A DNA stretch of 64,000 bases from UBA7803 sp041395905 (GTDB lineage: Bacteria > Pseudomonadota > Gammaproteobacteria > Pseudomonadales > Azotimanducaceae): the NCBI GenBank assembly GCA_041395905.1, contig JAWKZP010000011.1:62001-126000 (forward strand), in the 5' to 3' direction. Below, in pieces: positions 15,663-24,369 of the stretch. Made by a program: the position numbers and the translations under genes. Below the pieces are notes generated by a model, which was given only the letters and a program-made list of their open reading frames with translations, searched no databases and was not told the DNA's origin. The stretch's first letter is position 1. Every line of letters starts with the position of its first letter.

Positions 15663-15992
15663 TCAGTCCTGCTGAAACCGAATGGCGCTTTCCGGGCTCA
15701 GCGGCTCGCCCAGACTGAGCCAGCCCCGGCCCCAGAGCCGCACCTCGCCGCGCCGCACGAACACCACGCGCTCGTCCTCGGTCTGCACGAAGGTACCGTT
15801 GGTGCTGTGATCGATCAGCACGTAGAACTGTTTGCGCTTTTCGATGTGGGCGTGATCGCGGGAAGCAAAGGCTCGTGAAACCGTGAGGTCGGCGCCGGCA
15901 CGGGCGCCCAGCGACAGCGACGTCGCCGCGCCGTGCACGACGCGGCGGTCGTGCCAGTCAAGCGTCAGATGTGAGCGCTCGTGCGCATCCAT
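15663..15992 (-). CDS. FHA-domain protein
   Basis: A 109-residue protein consisting almost entirely of one forkhead-associated domain, which binds phosphothreonine peptides. The motif set VSRAFASRDHAHIEKR, FYVLIDHSTNGTFV and VRLWGRGWLSLGE fits the fold: the phospho-binding Ser-Arg-x-His is present as SRDHAHI and the STNGT loop is intact. I chose the ATG at 15992; the frame can extend to 16028. It is the first gene of the kinase cassette and probably the phospho-readout or kinase adaptor. Confidence 0.88.
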   Translation of the reverse strand: MDAHERSHLTLDWHDRRVVHGAATSLSLGARAGADLTVSRAFASRDHAHIEKRKQFYVLIDHSTNGTFVQTEDERVVFVRRGEVRLWGRGWLSLGEPLSPESAIRFQQD

Positions 15993-16069
15993 GTCGCATC
16001 CCGGGGGTCGCCGCCTTTGCGCAAGCATAGGGGAGCGACTCCGCGCGGATTGCGACCTGGGTCACAGGC

Positions 16070-16924
16070 TCAGTGCATGAAGTTGAACATCCGCCGCCGG
16101 TAGCGCGAGGCCAGATCCGAGCCCTTGCCCAGCGCGTTGAACATACGCAGCATCGTCAGACGGCCCAGATCGTCGCGGAACGTGCGATCGCGCTGCATGA
16201 TCAGCATTGCCCGCTCCAGCGCAGGTTCGAACGCACCTTCCGCCGCCAGGCGCACGGCCGACTGATAGCACAGATCCAGATCGTCGGGCCGTTCCGCCAG
16301 CTGCGCTTCGAGCACCTCCAGCGACGGCAGTTGCGCCGCTTCTTCCACCAGCTCGAGGCGGGCCTGTGGTCGCGCGCGCTGATCGGCATCCTCAGGAATG
16401 ACCGCCAGCACCTGGCGCGCCTGGTCGAGATCTCCGGTGAGCACCAGCAGGTCCGCCAGCTCCACGCGGAAGCCCTGATTGTTGGGTTCTTCCTGAAGCG
16501 CCTGCTGCACCAGCGCCAGCGCGCGCTGGTAGTCGCCGCTCTCGAGCAGCTGATCGAGCATGCCGCGCAGGACGTCCGCCGGCGACTGCGTGAGCTGATC
16601 GACGAGCGCCCGCAAGCCGGCTTCGCTCTGCGGGCCATCGGCCTGATGCACCAGCTGTCCGTCCTGAACGATGCGCAGCGCCGGCAGGTCCTGAACCCGC
16701 AGATGCTGCGCCAGGGTCGGATCCCTCGCGACGTCCACCAGGCCGAGACGAATCCTGCCGCCCTGCTGGGCGGTGAGCGTCTCGAGCTGGCGCCGCATCT
16801 CGACGGACGGCGGCAGCTGCTGCGCCCAGAACAGCAGGATGACGGGCACCTCGCGCGACCGTTCGATGACGTCCGTCTGAAAGTTCTGGGGGGTGACCTC
16901 GAATACCGGAGAAACGCCTTGCAT
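16070..16924 (-). CDS. cnoX: Thioredoxin-fold/TPR co-chaperone CnoX (YbbN)
   Basis: A 284-residue protein with an N-terminal thioredoxin fold (about 8-110) and a C-terminal TPR-like helical region, the layout of CnoX/YbbN, a holdase working with GroEL. The redox motif WAxxCxxC reads WAQQLPPS (33-40), so both Cys are absent and it cannot do thiol-disulfide exchange at that site. The TPR part ends with the family's RRRMFNFMH-type tail. The ATG at 16924 is used; the longer frame upstream runs into the divergent VOC promoter. Single-gene unit. Confidence 0.85.
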   Translation of the reverse strand: MQGVSPVFEVTPQNFQTDVIERSREVPVILLFWAQQLPPSVEMRRQLETLTAQQGGRIRLGLVDVARDPTLAQHLRVQDLPALRIVQDGQLVHQADGPQSEAGLRALVDQLTQSPADVLRGMLDQLLESGDYQRALALVQQALQEEPNNQGFRVELADLLVLTGDLDQARQVLAVIPEDADQRARPQARLELVEEAAQLPSLEVLEAQLAERPDDLDLCYQSAVRLAAEGAFEPALERAMLIMQRDRTFRDDLGRLTMLRMFNALGKGSDLASRYRRRMFNFMH

Positions 16925-17036
16925 GGGTCCTGCGTGTGTCCTGTTGCCGGCTCTGCAGGCGAGCCATCGTACTACAGATACTAAGGCGCCCGGCAATCGC
17001 GCTAAGCTCGCCCTCATCGCAACCTGGAGCAGACCG

Positions 17037-17507
17037 ATGCCTGGCAGACCAACCGAGCCGCAGGGCCCCGCACCGTTCGCCATCGGCGGTATCGACCACC
17101 TGGTGCTGCGCGCCCGCGACGCCGCGAGCCTGGTGCGCTTCTACTGCGAGGTGCTGGGCTGCAGCGAGGAACGTCGTCTTGACGAGTACGGGCTGGTCCA
17201 GCTGCGCGCCGGAGCGTCGCTCATCGACATCGTCGACAGCGATGGCCGCCTCGGCCGCGCCGGTGGCGAAGCGCCGGCGACGACGGATGGGCACAACCTC
17301 GACCACTTCTGCCTGCGGGTGGATCCATTCGACGCCGCCGCCATCCAGAGCCATCTGCGCGCTGCCGGGCTGGCGCCGAGCGAGGTGCGCCGGGTTTACG
17401 GCGCAGAGGGTACCGGTCCGTCCATATACGTCGAAGACCCCGAGGGTAACCGCGTGGAGCTCAAGGGCCCGGCGGACGGGACACGTGACCCTGCCGGATC
17501 AAGCTGA
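17037..17507 (+). CDS. VOC (glyoxalase/dioxygenase fold) family protein
   Basis: A 156-residue single-module vicinal-oxygen-chelate protein. The repeats GGIDHLVLRARDAASLVRFYCEVLG and HFCLRVDPFDAAAIQSHL and the terminal YVEDPEGNRVELKG show the paired beta-alpha-beta-beta-beta units. The metal ligands of this superfamily (His in IDHLVL, His in LDHFCL, Glu in NRVELK) are all present, so an active metalloenzyme is likely. The reaction is not evident. The ATG at 17037 has GGAG nine bases upstream; the frame runs back to 16893 but only as antisense to cnoX. Confidence 0.85.
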   Translation: MPGRPTEPQGPAPFAIGGIDHLVLRARDAASLVRFYCEVLGCSEERRLDEYGLVQLRAGASLIDIVDSDGRLGRAGGEAPATTDGHNLDHFCLRVDPFDAAAIQSHLRAAGLAPSEVRRVYGAEGTGPSIYVEDPEGNRVELKGPADGTRDPAGSS

Positions 17508-17557
17508 TATAAGCGCGGCTATCGGCGCCACTGGGCACGCCGCGCAACGGGGGACAC

Positions 17558-18598
17558 ATGCAGCCGGAAACCGCACCGGTACGACCCGATGAGCAGCTGG
17601 ACTGGCCGGCTCTGGCAACCTGGCTGCGCGAGCGCCTGCCGGGCGCCCGGGCACCCATGCAGGTCGAGCAGTTCCCCGGTGGCAGCGCAAACCTCACCTA
17701 CCTCGTTCGATTCGGCGACCTGGAGTACGTGGTGCGCCGACCGCCGCTGGGGCCCGTCGCCCCCGGGGCCCACGACATGACGCGCGAGCACCGTGTGCTG
17801 TCGCGTCTGCACGAGCAGCTCCCACAGGCGCCGCGCAGCTTTCTGCTGTGCGAGGACGAATCGGTGATCGGCTCGCCCTTCATCGTCGTCGAGCGCCGCC
17901 ACGGCGTCGTGATCCGCGACGCCTTTCCTCCGCATTGGCGCGCCCTGGCAGAGATCCCACGGCGCACGAGCGAAGCGCTGGTCGATGCCATGGCCGCGCT
18001 GCACAACATCGACCCGGCAAGCTGCGGCCTGTCCGCGCTGGGCCGACCGGACGGGTTCGCGGCGCGGCAGGTGGCCGGCTGGCACAAGCGCTGGGAACTG
18101 GCGCGCGACCGGGACGTGCCCGCCATGGACGAGATTCACCGGCGCCTGGCGCGGGCTGTCCCGCCGCCGCAGCGGGTCAGCATCCTGCACAACGACCTGA
18201 AGCTGGACAACTGCCAGTTCGATGGCGCCAATCCCGACCACGTGAAATCCATATTCGACTGGGACATGGCCACGCTCGGCGACCCGCTGGTCGATCTGGG
18301 CACGCTGCTCGGCTACTGGCCCGAACCCGGCGACCCGGCGCCGCGCGCGCAGCGTCCCACGGGTGCCGCAGAGCCTTTTCCGACACGCGCGCAGGTCAGC
18401 GCGCGCTATGCCGCCGCCACGGGTCTCGATGTCAGCCGCAGCGACTGGTACGAGGCGTTCGCGCTGTGGAAGACCGCCGTCGTGGTGCAGCAGATCTACA
18501 TCCGCTTCAAACGCGGTCAGACCCAGGACCAGCGCTTCGCAACCATCGCCGACCGCATTCCGGTGCTCGTCGACCAGGCGCTGGCGCTGCTCGGCTGA
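17558..18598 (+). CDS. Aminoglycoside-phosphotransferase-fold family protein
   Basis: A 346-residue APH/ChoK-fold phosphotransferase of the kind fused to, or encoded near, acyl-CoA dehydrogenases (ACAD10/11-like). The motifs are FPGGSANLTYLV (nucleotide loop), VVRRP (Lys-equivalent region), the Brenner motif ILHNDLKLDNCQF and the metal site FDWDMATLGDPLVDLG. Such proteins are thought to phosphorylate hydroxylated acyl-CoAs in unusual fatty-acid breakdown rather than antibiotics. That is family knowledge, not shown here. The neighbouring VOC and Bax-type genes give no further clue. Confidence 0.83.
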   Translation: MQPETAPVRPDEQLDWPALATWLRERLPGARAPMQVEQFPGGSANLTYLVRFGDLEYVVRRPPLGPVAPGAHDMTREHRVLSRLHEQLPQAPRSFLLCEDESVIGSPFIVVERRHGVVIRDAFPPHWRALAEIPRRTSEALVDAMAALHNIDPASCGLSALGRPDGFAARQVAGWHKRWELARDRDVPAMDEIHRRLARAVPPPQRVSILHNDLKLDNCQFDGANPDHVKSIFDWDMATLGDPLVDLGTLLGYWPEPGDPAPRAQRPTGAAEPFPTRAQVSARYAAATGLDVSRSDWYEAFALWKTAVVVQQIYIRFKRGQTQDQRFATIADRIPVLVDQALALLG

Positions 18599-18618
18599 CC
18601 GGGTCGGGGGCGCCGACC

Positions 18619-19403
18619 ATGCTGCGACTCGCACCGTCACGAGGGCCCAGCAACCCCTGGTTGCTGGGCATGGCGCTGCTGATCGGTGTCGGGCTCGGTG
18701 TGGGGTTTCTGCTGCAGCAGCCGCAACCACTGCCTGACTTCAGCCAGTGGCGCGCCGGCGAGGCCCGCAAGCAGCGGTTCTTCGACTATCTACGCCCGCT
18801 GTTGGAGGCGGCGAATGCCGAGGTGCGCGCAGACCGCCAACGACTCGAGTCCCTGGCCGCAGAGCGCAACGCGGCTGGCGGCGACTGGCAGCCGGGGTGG
18901 TGGCAGCGCCACTGGCTGCGGCAGCTGGCACGACGCTACGAGCTCGATGGGCAGGAGGTCTCCGCCACCGCGCTGGTGCAGGAACTGCTGCTGCGCGTGG
19001 ACGTGGTGCCGCTGTCGCTCGGGCTCGCCCAGGCCGCCAGGGAATCCGGCTGGGGCACGTCGCGTTTGCTATCGACGGCTACAATCTGTTCGGTCAGCGC
19101 TGCTTCAGCCGCGGCTGCGGCATGGTACCCAGACGCCGCCGCCCCGGGTTGCGCCACGAGGTTCAGCGTTTCGACTCCGCCGCCGAGTCGGTGCGCGGTT
19201 ACCTGCACAACCTCAACACGCACCCGGACTACGAAGCGCTGCGCCGCGCCCGGGCGGCTCTGCGAGCCGCGGGCAAGCCGCTCACCGGCACCGCCCTGGC
19301 CGAGCACCTGGTGAGCTACTCGGAGCGACGCGAGGACTACATCGCCGAGATCAGACAAATGATCCGCTACAACGGCCTCGGAGCGCTCGATGGGTCTTCG
19401 TGA
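18619..19403 (+). pseudogene. bax: Bax-like glucosaminidase gene, interrupted by a one-base frameshift
   Basis: The first part (18619-19067) encodes a membrane-anchored protein reading LGLAQAARESGWGTSR, the catalytic-Glu region of Bax/LytG-type N-acetylglucosaminidases. The frame then breaks, and the rest of the domain (FAIDGYNLFGQ...GCGMVPR...ESVRGYLHNLNTH...YSERREDYIAEIRQMI) continues in another frame to 19403. Adding one T to the TTT at 19065-19067 would restore a single ORF of about 260 codons. Residues on both sides are well preserved, so the lesion is recent or a sequencing error. The stop overlaps the next gene by 14 bases. Confidence 0.82.
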
Positions 19404-20511
19404 AAGCACCCGACTGCGAGCCCGGCGCTGGCTGCTTTTCTGTGTCACCGTGCTCGCCTTGGGCCCAGCGGCAGCGCAACCCACTGTCTCCGGCAATCGG
19501 GAAACCGCAGCCGTGGTGCTGCTCTACCACCACGTCGACGGCACCACGCCCGCCAGCACCTCGGTGGCGCCGGATCTGTTCGAGGCTCACCTGGCCTATC
19601 TCGCCGATCAGGGTTACCAGGTGCTGCCCCTGGGCCGCATCATCGAAGCGCTCAGAGCGCGCAGACCGCTGCCGGAGAAGGCGGTCGCCATCACCTTCGA
19701 CGATGCCTACCGGTCCGTGTACGCCGAGGCGGCGCCGCGCCTCGAGGCGCGCGGCTGGCCCTACACGATCTTCGTCAGCACCGACTATCTCGACGGCGAC
19801 TACGGCGGCTACCTGACGTGGGCGCAGCTGCGCGCGCTGACCGAGCGCGGCGCCGAGGTAGGCAATCACTCGCGCAGCCACGCACACTACGTATTCCGTG
19901 CGCCCACGGAGAGCCCATCCGCCTGGGCAGCGCGAATCCGCGCCGATGTTTCGTGGGCGAGGCAACGGCTCGCCGACGAACTGGGCGGCGCGGTGCTGCC
20001 GGCACTCGCCTATCCCTACGGCGAGTTCAGCGCGGAAGTGGAAGCCTTGACCGCCGATCTCGATCTGGTGGGACTCGGCCAGCAGTCCGGACCCATCGGC
20101 TGGAACACGCCGCTCACGGCCCTGCCCCGCTTTCCCATGGCCGGCAGCTTTGCCGATCTGGGAAGCCTGGCGGAAAAGCTGCGTACGCGCCCGCTCGACC
20201 CCGAGTTGCTGAGCCCGCGCTCGTCCATACTCGCTGCAGACGCCGCCGCACCGGCACTGCGTCTGGCGTTCGATCGGCCCGGGGCGCGGCTGACCGAGCT
20301 GCGCTGCTACGTCAGCGGACAGGCCCCGGCGACGATCACCTGGCTCGACGGGGCAAAGCGGGTTGCAGAGATTCGCGCCCAGGCACCGCTGCCCGCCGGG
20401 CGCAGCAAGTTCAACTGCACGGCGCCTGCGCGCGATGCCGCCGGGGTGTACTACTGGTACAGCCACCTGTGGATGAAGGCACCGGCACCCGGGCGCTGGT
20501 ACCGGGACTGA
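19390..20511 (+). CDS. Polysaccharide deacetylase (NodB domain), secreted
   Basis: A 373-residue protein with an N-terminal signal peptide (hydrophobic core about 13-29). A NodB deacetylase domain follows at about 40-215 and removes N-acetyl groups from a glycan such as poly-GlcNAc, in the manner of the PgaB N-terminal domain. The catalytic and metal motifs are ITFDDAY (Asp104, Asp105), NHSRSH (His160, His164) and AYPYGE (about 207-212). The remaining C-terminal 150 residues are beta-rich and resemble no enzyme I know. It overlaps the frameshifted glucosaminidase gene, suggesting joint cell-wall or matrix remodelling. Confidence 0.88.
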   Translation: MGLRESTRLRARRWLLFCVTVLALGPAAAQPTVSGNRETAAVVLLYHHVDGTTPASTSVAPDLFEAHLAYLADQGYQVLPLGRIIEALRARRPLPEKAVAITFDDAYRSVYAEAAPRLEARGWPYTIFVSTDYLDGDYGGYLTWAQLRALTERGAEVGNHSRSHAHYVFRAPTESPSAWAARIRADVSWARQRLADELGGAVLPALAYPYGEFSAEVEALTADLDLVGLGQQSGPIGWNTPLTALPRFPMAGSFADLGSLAEKLRTRPLDPELLSPRSSILAADAAAPALRLAFDRPGARLTELRCYVSGQAPATITWLDGAKRVAEIRAQAPLPAGRSKFNCTAPARDAAGVYYWYSHLWMKAPAPGRWYRD

Positions 20512-20600
20512 AGCGTCCAGGCGGCGCGCAGCCACCGTGCGACTTCCCCGGAATCGTGCGCGGTGTTAGCGTTCCCGGGCCTGCTCACTGCGGAGGACGC

Positions 20601-21917
20601 ATGACCTTTCCCGACCCGGACTCCCGATCTGCCGAGCTCTACGCGCGCGCCCGCCGGGTACTGCCCGATGGGGGCAGTCGCAGCACCATCAAAACCAGCC
20701 CCTACACGCTGTTCGTCGATCACGCCCAGGGCGCTGAGGTGGTGGACGTGGACGGTAACCGGCTGGTGGATTTCAACAACAACTACACGTCCCTGATCCA
20801 TGGCCATGCCTACGCGCCCATCTGCGAAGCGGTCAGCGAGCAGATCCGCCGCGGCAGTGCGTACGCCTTCGCCAACGTCTCCGAGCTGAATCTGGCCGAA
20901 CTGCTGTGCGAGCGGGTGCCATCGTTTCAGCAGATCCGGTTCATGAATTCCGGCTCGGAAGCGGTGATGAACGCCATCAAGGCGGCCCGTGCCTTTACCG
21001 GCCGGCCGAAGATCGCCAAGTGCGAGGGCTTCTATCACGGCTCCTACGACTTTGCCGAAGTGAGCCTCGGCAACGGACCCGCGGAATGGCAGGCCGAGGA
21101 TCCGCCTTCCACCGCCTATTGCGCCGGCACCCCTCCGTCCGTGCTCGACGAGGTCGTGGTCATACCGTTCAACGAGCCGCAGCACGCGCAGCGCATTCTC
21201 GACAAGCACGCCGGCAGCATCGCCTGCGTGATGATCGACACCGCGCCGATGCGCATGGGCGCGGGCCTGGTCCGCGACGACTTCGTGGCCATGCTGATGG
21301 ACAGCGCCGCGCGCCACGGCATGCTCATGGTCCTCGACGAGGTGGTGAGCTTCCGACTCGGTTACGCGGGCAGCCAGGGCGTGCTCGGCATCGAGCCGGA
21401 CATCACCGCCATCGGCAAGATCATCGGCGGCGGCTTTCCCGTCGGCGGGGTTGCGGGCCGCAGCGACGTCATGTCGGTGTTCGCCGAGATCGACGGCGCC
21501 CCCGCCCGTCTCCATCACGGCGGCACGTTCAACGCCAACCCCACCACGATGAGCGCTGGCCTGGCCGCCATGCGCGACATGACGCCCGCCGCGTTCGCCG
21601 CGCTCGACGCGTTGGGAGACTATGCCCGCAGCGCGCTCACCGAGGCTCTCGCACGCGGCGGCGTCACCGGTCAGGTTACCGGTTCCGGATCACTGTTCCG
21701 ACTGTGTCTGCACGACCGGCCCATCGTCACGATCCGCGATGCTGCCAGCCCGCCCGACGAGAATCGGCGCGCCGCTGCGCTGCGCAGCGGCCTGATCGAC
21801 CGCGGCTATTTTCTGGGCAACGGCCTTTCTGGCTGCCTGTCGACACAGACCACGAGGGACCACGTCGATGGCCTGTGCGCGGCCGTGACGGCACTGCTGC
21901 CGGAGGTGACGGGGTAA
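20601..21917 (+). CDS. Class III PLP aminotransferase (glutamate-1-semialdehyde aminomutase-like)
   Basis: A 438-residue class III pyridoxal-phosphate enzyme. The PLP lysine is Lys273 in TAIGKIIGGGFPVGG, with the aldimine-supporting Asp in VLDEVVSFRLG and the phosphate-binding MNSGSEAVMNA upstream. The fold is shared by HemL and omega-aminotransferases. The context and the HGGTFNANPTTM segment fit the non-HemL aspartate-aminotransferase-like branch better than haem synthesis. The ATG at 20601 has CGGAGGA five bases upstream. It is followed 32 bases later by a PhyH dioxygenase and lies opposite a glutamine-synthetase-like gene, suggesting an amine or amino-acid pathway. Confidence 0.87.
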   Translation: MTFPDPDSRSAELYARARRVLPDGGSRSTIKTSPYTLFVDHAQGAEVVDVDGNRLVDFNNNYTSLIHGHAYAPICEAVSEQIRRGSAYAFANVSELNLAELLCERVPSFQQIRFMNSGSEAVMNAIKAARAFTGRPKIAKCEGFYHGSYDFAEVSLGNGPAEWQAEDPPSTAYCAGTPPSVLDEVVVIPFNEPQHAQRILDKHAGSIACVMIDTAPMRMGAGLVRDDFVAMLMDSAARHGMLMVLDEVVSFRLGYAGSQGVLGIEPDITAIGKIIGGGFPVGGVAGRSDVMSVFAEIDGAPARLHHGGTFNANPTTMSAGLAAMRDMTPAAFAALDALGDYARSALTEALARGGVTGQVTGSGSLFRLCLHDRPIVTIRDAASPPDENRRAAALRSGLIDRGYFLGNGLSGCLSTQTTRDHVDGLCAAVTALLPEVTG

Positions 21918-21949
21918 CCCGTCCGGCGGGCACGAGGGAGGACGGGTAT

Positions 21950-22840
21950 ATGAACGAACCCAGCAGGGGTGCTGCCGACGCCCCGACCGACGGCGAGTTG
22001 CAGCGCCACCTGCGCGAGCTCGAAGAGCACGGCTACACCGTCCTCGAGGACGTCATCCCGGTGCCGCTGGTGGACGAGCTGAACCGGGCGCTCGAGCGCC
22101 TGGAACGCGCGCTCGGGATCCGACCCGGCGCCAACGCGTTCGAAGGGCACCACACGATCCGCATCTACAACCTGCTGGCGCACGACCGCGTGTTCGAGCA
22201 GGTACCCGTGCACCCGCGGGTGCTGTCCATCGTCGAGGGTGTTCTCGACCGGGGCTGCCTAGTGTCCTCGCTGTCGTCCATATCCATCGATCCGGGCGAG
22301 CGTGCTCAACCCCTGCACGCGGACGACACGCTGCTCGACCTGCCCAGGCCGCATCCGGCACTGGTGTGCAACTCCATGTGGGCACTGACCGACTTCACCG
22401 AGGCGAACGGCGCAACGCGGGTCGTGCCCGGCAGTCATCGCTGGGCGGAAAAGCCCGAATTCGGCGCCCATCACGAAAGCAAGGCGGCGGAGATGCCGCG
22501 CGGCAGCGTGCTGATCTGGAACGGCAGCCTCTGGCACGGTGGCGGAGCCAACCGCAGTGACAGGCGGCGCACGGGCATCGCCATGAACTACTGCGCCGGA
22601 TTCATCCGCCAGCAGGAAAACCAGCAGCTGGGCATTCCGCTCGCGCGCGTGCGCGAATTCGGGCCCCGACTGCAGGAGCTGATCGGCTATGGCACCTACA
22701 AACACCTGATCGGCCACATCGACAAGCGCAGCCCGCGTCAGGCGGTCCTGGGCCTGGACGACGACTTCCGCTCAGTGTGGGATCTGATCGAGCCGGCACC
22801 CGCCAACGCAGACGCACACGACGCGAACCAGGCCAGCTGA
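21950..22840 (+). CDS. Phytanoyl-CoA dioxygenase (PhyH) family protein
   Basis: A 296-residue Fe(II)/2-oxoglutarate-dependent oxygenase. The iron triad is visible as His123-x-Asp125 in PLHADDTL and His196 in WHGGG; the 2-oxoglutarate-binding Arg is probably in the RRRTGI segment at 205-210. PhyH enzymes hydroxylate acyl-CoAs or free small molecules such as ectoine; no motif fixes the substrate here. The ATG at 21950 follows GAGGGAGGACG. It lies 32 bases after the aminotransferase and is probably co-transcribed. Confidence 0.87.
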   Translation: MNEPSRGAADAPTDGELQRHLRELEEHGYTVLEDVIPVPLVDELNRALERLERALGIRPGANAFEGHHTIRIYNLLAHDRVFEQVPVHPRVLSIVEGVLDRGCLVSSLSSISIDPGERAQPLHADDTLLDLPRPHPALVCNSMWALTDFTEANGATRVVPGSHRWAEKPEFGAHHESKAAEMPRGSVLIWNGSLWHGGGANRSDRRRTGIAMNYCAGFIRQQENQQLGIPLARVREFGPRLQELIGYGTYKHLIGHIDKRSPRQAVLGLDDDFRSVWDLIEPAPANADAHDANQAS

Positions 22841-22849
22841 GCCGCCCGC

Positions 22850-24223
22850 TCAGGCGCCGTCGCCGAACATCTGCAGTTCCCAATCCGTCACGCTGCGCTC
22901 GTAGCGCTCGATCTGCCAGCGCCGATCGCCGACGAACGCATCCACGAACGTATCACCCAGCATCTCGCGGGCGAGCGCGGAGCGCTCGAAGGCATCGATG
23001 GCCGCAGCAAACTGCAGCGGAAACTCCGGGCCCGGCAGATCTTCGAGCGCCCAACCGTTGCCGATCACCGGCGGCGGCGCATCGAGCCGCTGTTCGATGC
23101 CGCGGCGTCCGGCGAGCAGCACCGCGAGCAAGCCGAGGTGAGCGCTGACGTCAGCGCCGGCGATTCGCACCTCCACGCGCGCCGTGGCCGGGCTGTGGTT
23201 CACGACCCGGAACGCCACGGTCTTGTTGTCGATGCCCCAGGAATTGTTGATCGGTGTGAACAGCCCCGGCGAGAAACGTTTGTACGAATTCAGGTTGGGT
23301 GCCAGCAGCAGGAACAGCTCGGGCAGATGGGCGTGCAGGCCGGCAACGAAATGCCGCGCCGTGGCGCTGAGTCGTTCCGGCGCGCTGTCGTCGTAGAACG
23401 CGGGCGCGTCGTCCGCGAGCCGGCGCAGCGACAGATTGATGTGCGCGCCGCAGCCCTGGTGCTGGTGACTGAAACGCGCCATGAACGACACCAGAAATCC
23501 CTGCTGCTGAGCCAGGTACTTGGCGACGTTCTTGTACAGGGCCGCGTTGTCGGCAATGCGCATGCCGCGCTGCGGGCGCAGGCTGGTCTCGATCAGATGC
23601 ATGAACTCGGCATGCTGCGCGTCGATGCCCACCTCCATGACCTCGCAGGCACGCACCAGCGTCCGCAGGTAGTCGCCCATCTGGGGATCCGCCACCAGCT
23701 GATACGGACGCTCCAGCCCACCGCGCACGCGCAGCGCCGCTACCGACGTTCGCCCGAGACTCGCAAGCGTCTCATCGAGCGCCACGCACTCGAGCTCGAA
23801 CGCACCGTAGGTACCGAGGCCCAGGCTCTCGAACCGGCTCAGCTCGCGGCGCAACTGGTGGCGGGCACAATACTCGCCCGTGACGTCGATGAACTCGCCG
23901 AGCAGGAGCAGGCCGCCGCCGTCGTCCTCCAGAGGAAAATCGCGGCAGCTGTCGGCGTCCATCAGCAGCACCCCGTCGTTGAAGCCGAGATCCGGGTCTG
24001 CCAGCGGACTGCTCGCCACCATGGCAGTACCGGAGGGGGCCGCGCTCATCGCCAGCGCCGCAACCATGTTGGTCCCTTCCGTCATGGCCTTGGCCAGATT
24101 GGCGGCCGCCACGCGCTTGACCGCGAAGTGTCCGTGCACGTCGAACATGCCGAAGCTCACGTGGCTGAGGCCCCGCTCTGCTGCACGGCCGACGACGGCT
24201 TCGATCTTGTGCTGATCGTTCAC
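22850..24223 (-). CDS. Glutamine synthetase-like (gamma-glutamylamide ligase) protein
   Basis: A protein of about 457 residues with the glutamine synthetase catalytic fold, but with altered active-site signatures. GAFELECVALDE replaces the first Glu motif, GCGAHINLSL stands where GxGxHxHxSL is usual (second His is Asn), and WGIDNKTVAFRV has Lys for the Arg of NRT. Such divergent GS proteins often ligate glutamate to amines (PuuA, GlnA3/A4-like). I set the start at GTG 24223, which has AGGGGG upstream; ATG 24265 and GTG 24310 are alternatives. It converges on the PhyH/aminotransferase genes, so a shared amine pathway is inferred. Confidence 0.8.
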   Translation of the reverse strand: MNDQHKIEAVVGRAAERGLSHVSFGMFDVHGHFAVKRVAAANLAKAMTEGTNMVAALAMSAAPSGTAMVASSPLADPDLGFNDGVLLMDADSCRDFPLEDDGGGLLLLGEFIDVTGEYCARHQLRRELSRFESLGLGTYGAFELECVALDETLASLGRTSVAALRVRGGLERPYQLVADPQMGDYLRTLVRACEVMEVGIDAQHAEFMHLIETSLRPQRGMRIADNAALYKNVAKYLAQQQGFLVSFMARFSHQHQGCGAHINLSLRRLADDAPAFYDDSAPERLSATARHFVAGLHAHLPELFLLLAPNLNSYKRFSPGLFTPINNSWGIDNKTVAFRVVNHSPATARVEVRIAGADVSAHLGLLAVLLAGRRGIEQRLDAPPPVIGNGWALEDLPGPEFPLQFAAAIDAFERSALAREMLGDTFVDAFVGDRRWQIERYERSVTDWELQMFGDGA

Positions 24224-24369
24224 GACTGCCCCCTGCACCCTGATGCCCTCTCCTGGGCAGATCATGCTAACCGGTATGGCCACCAGCTTTGTACCGCCGA
24301 TGCGCTCCACGACCCTCCGGTAGCAGCCGATCGCGCGGGGCTCTACACTCGCGCGAGCCTGGAGGGATC

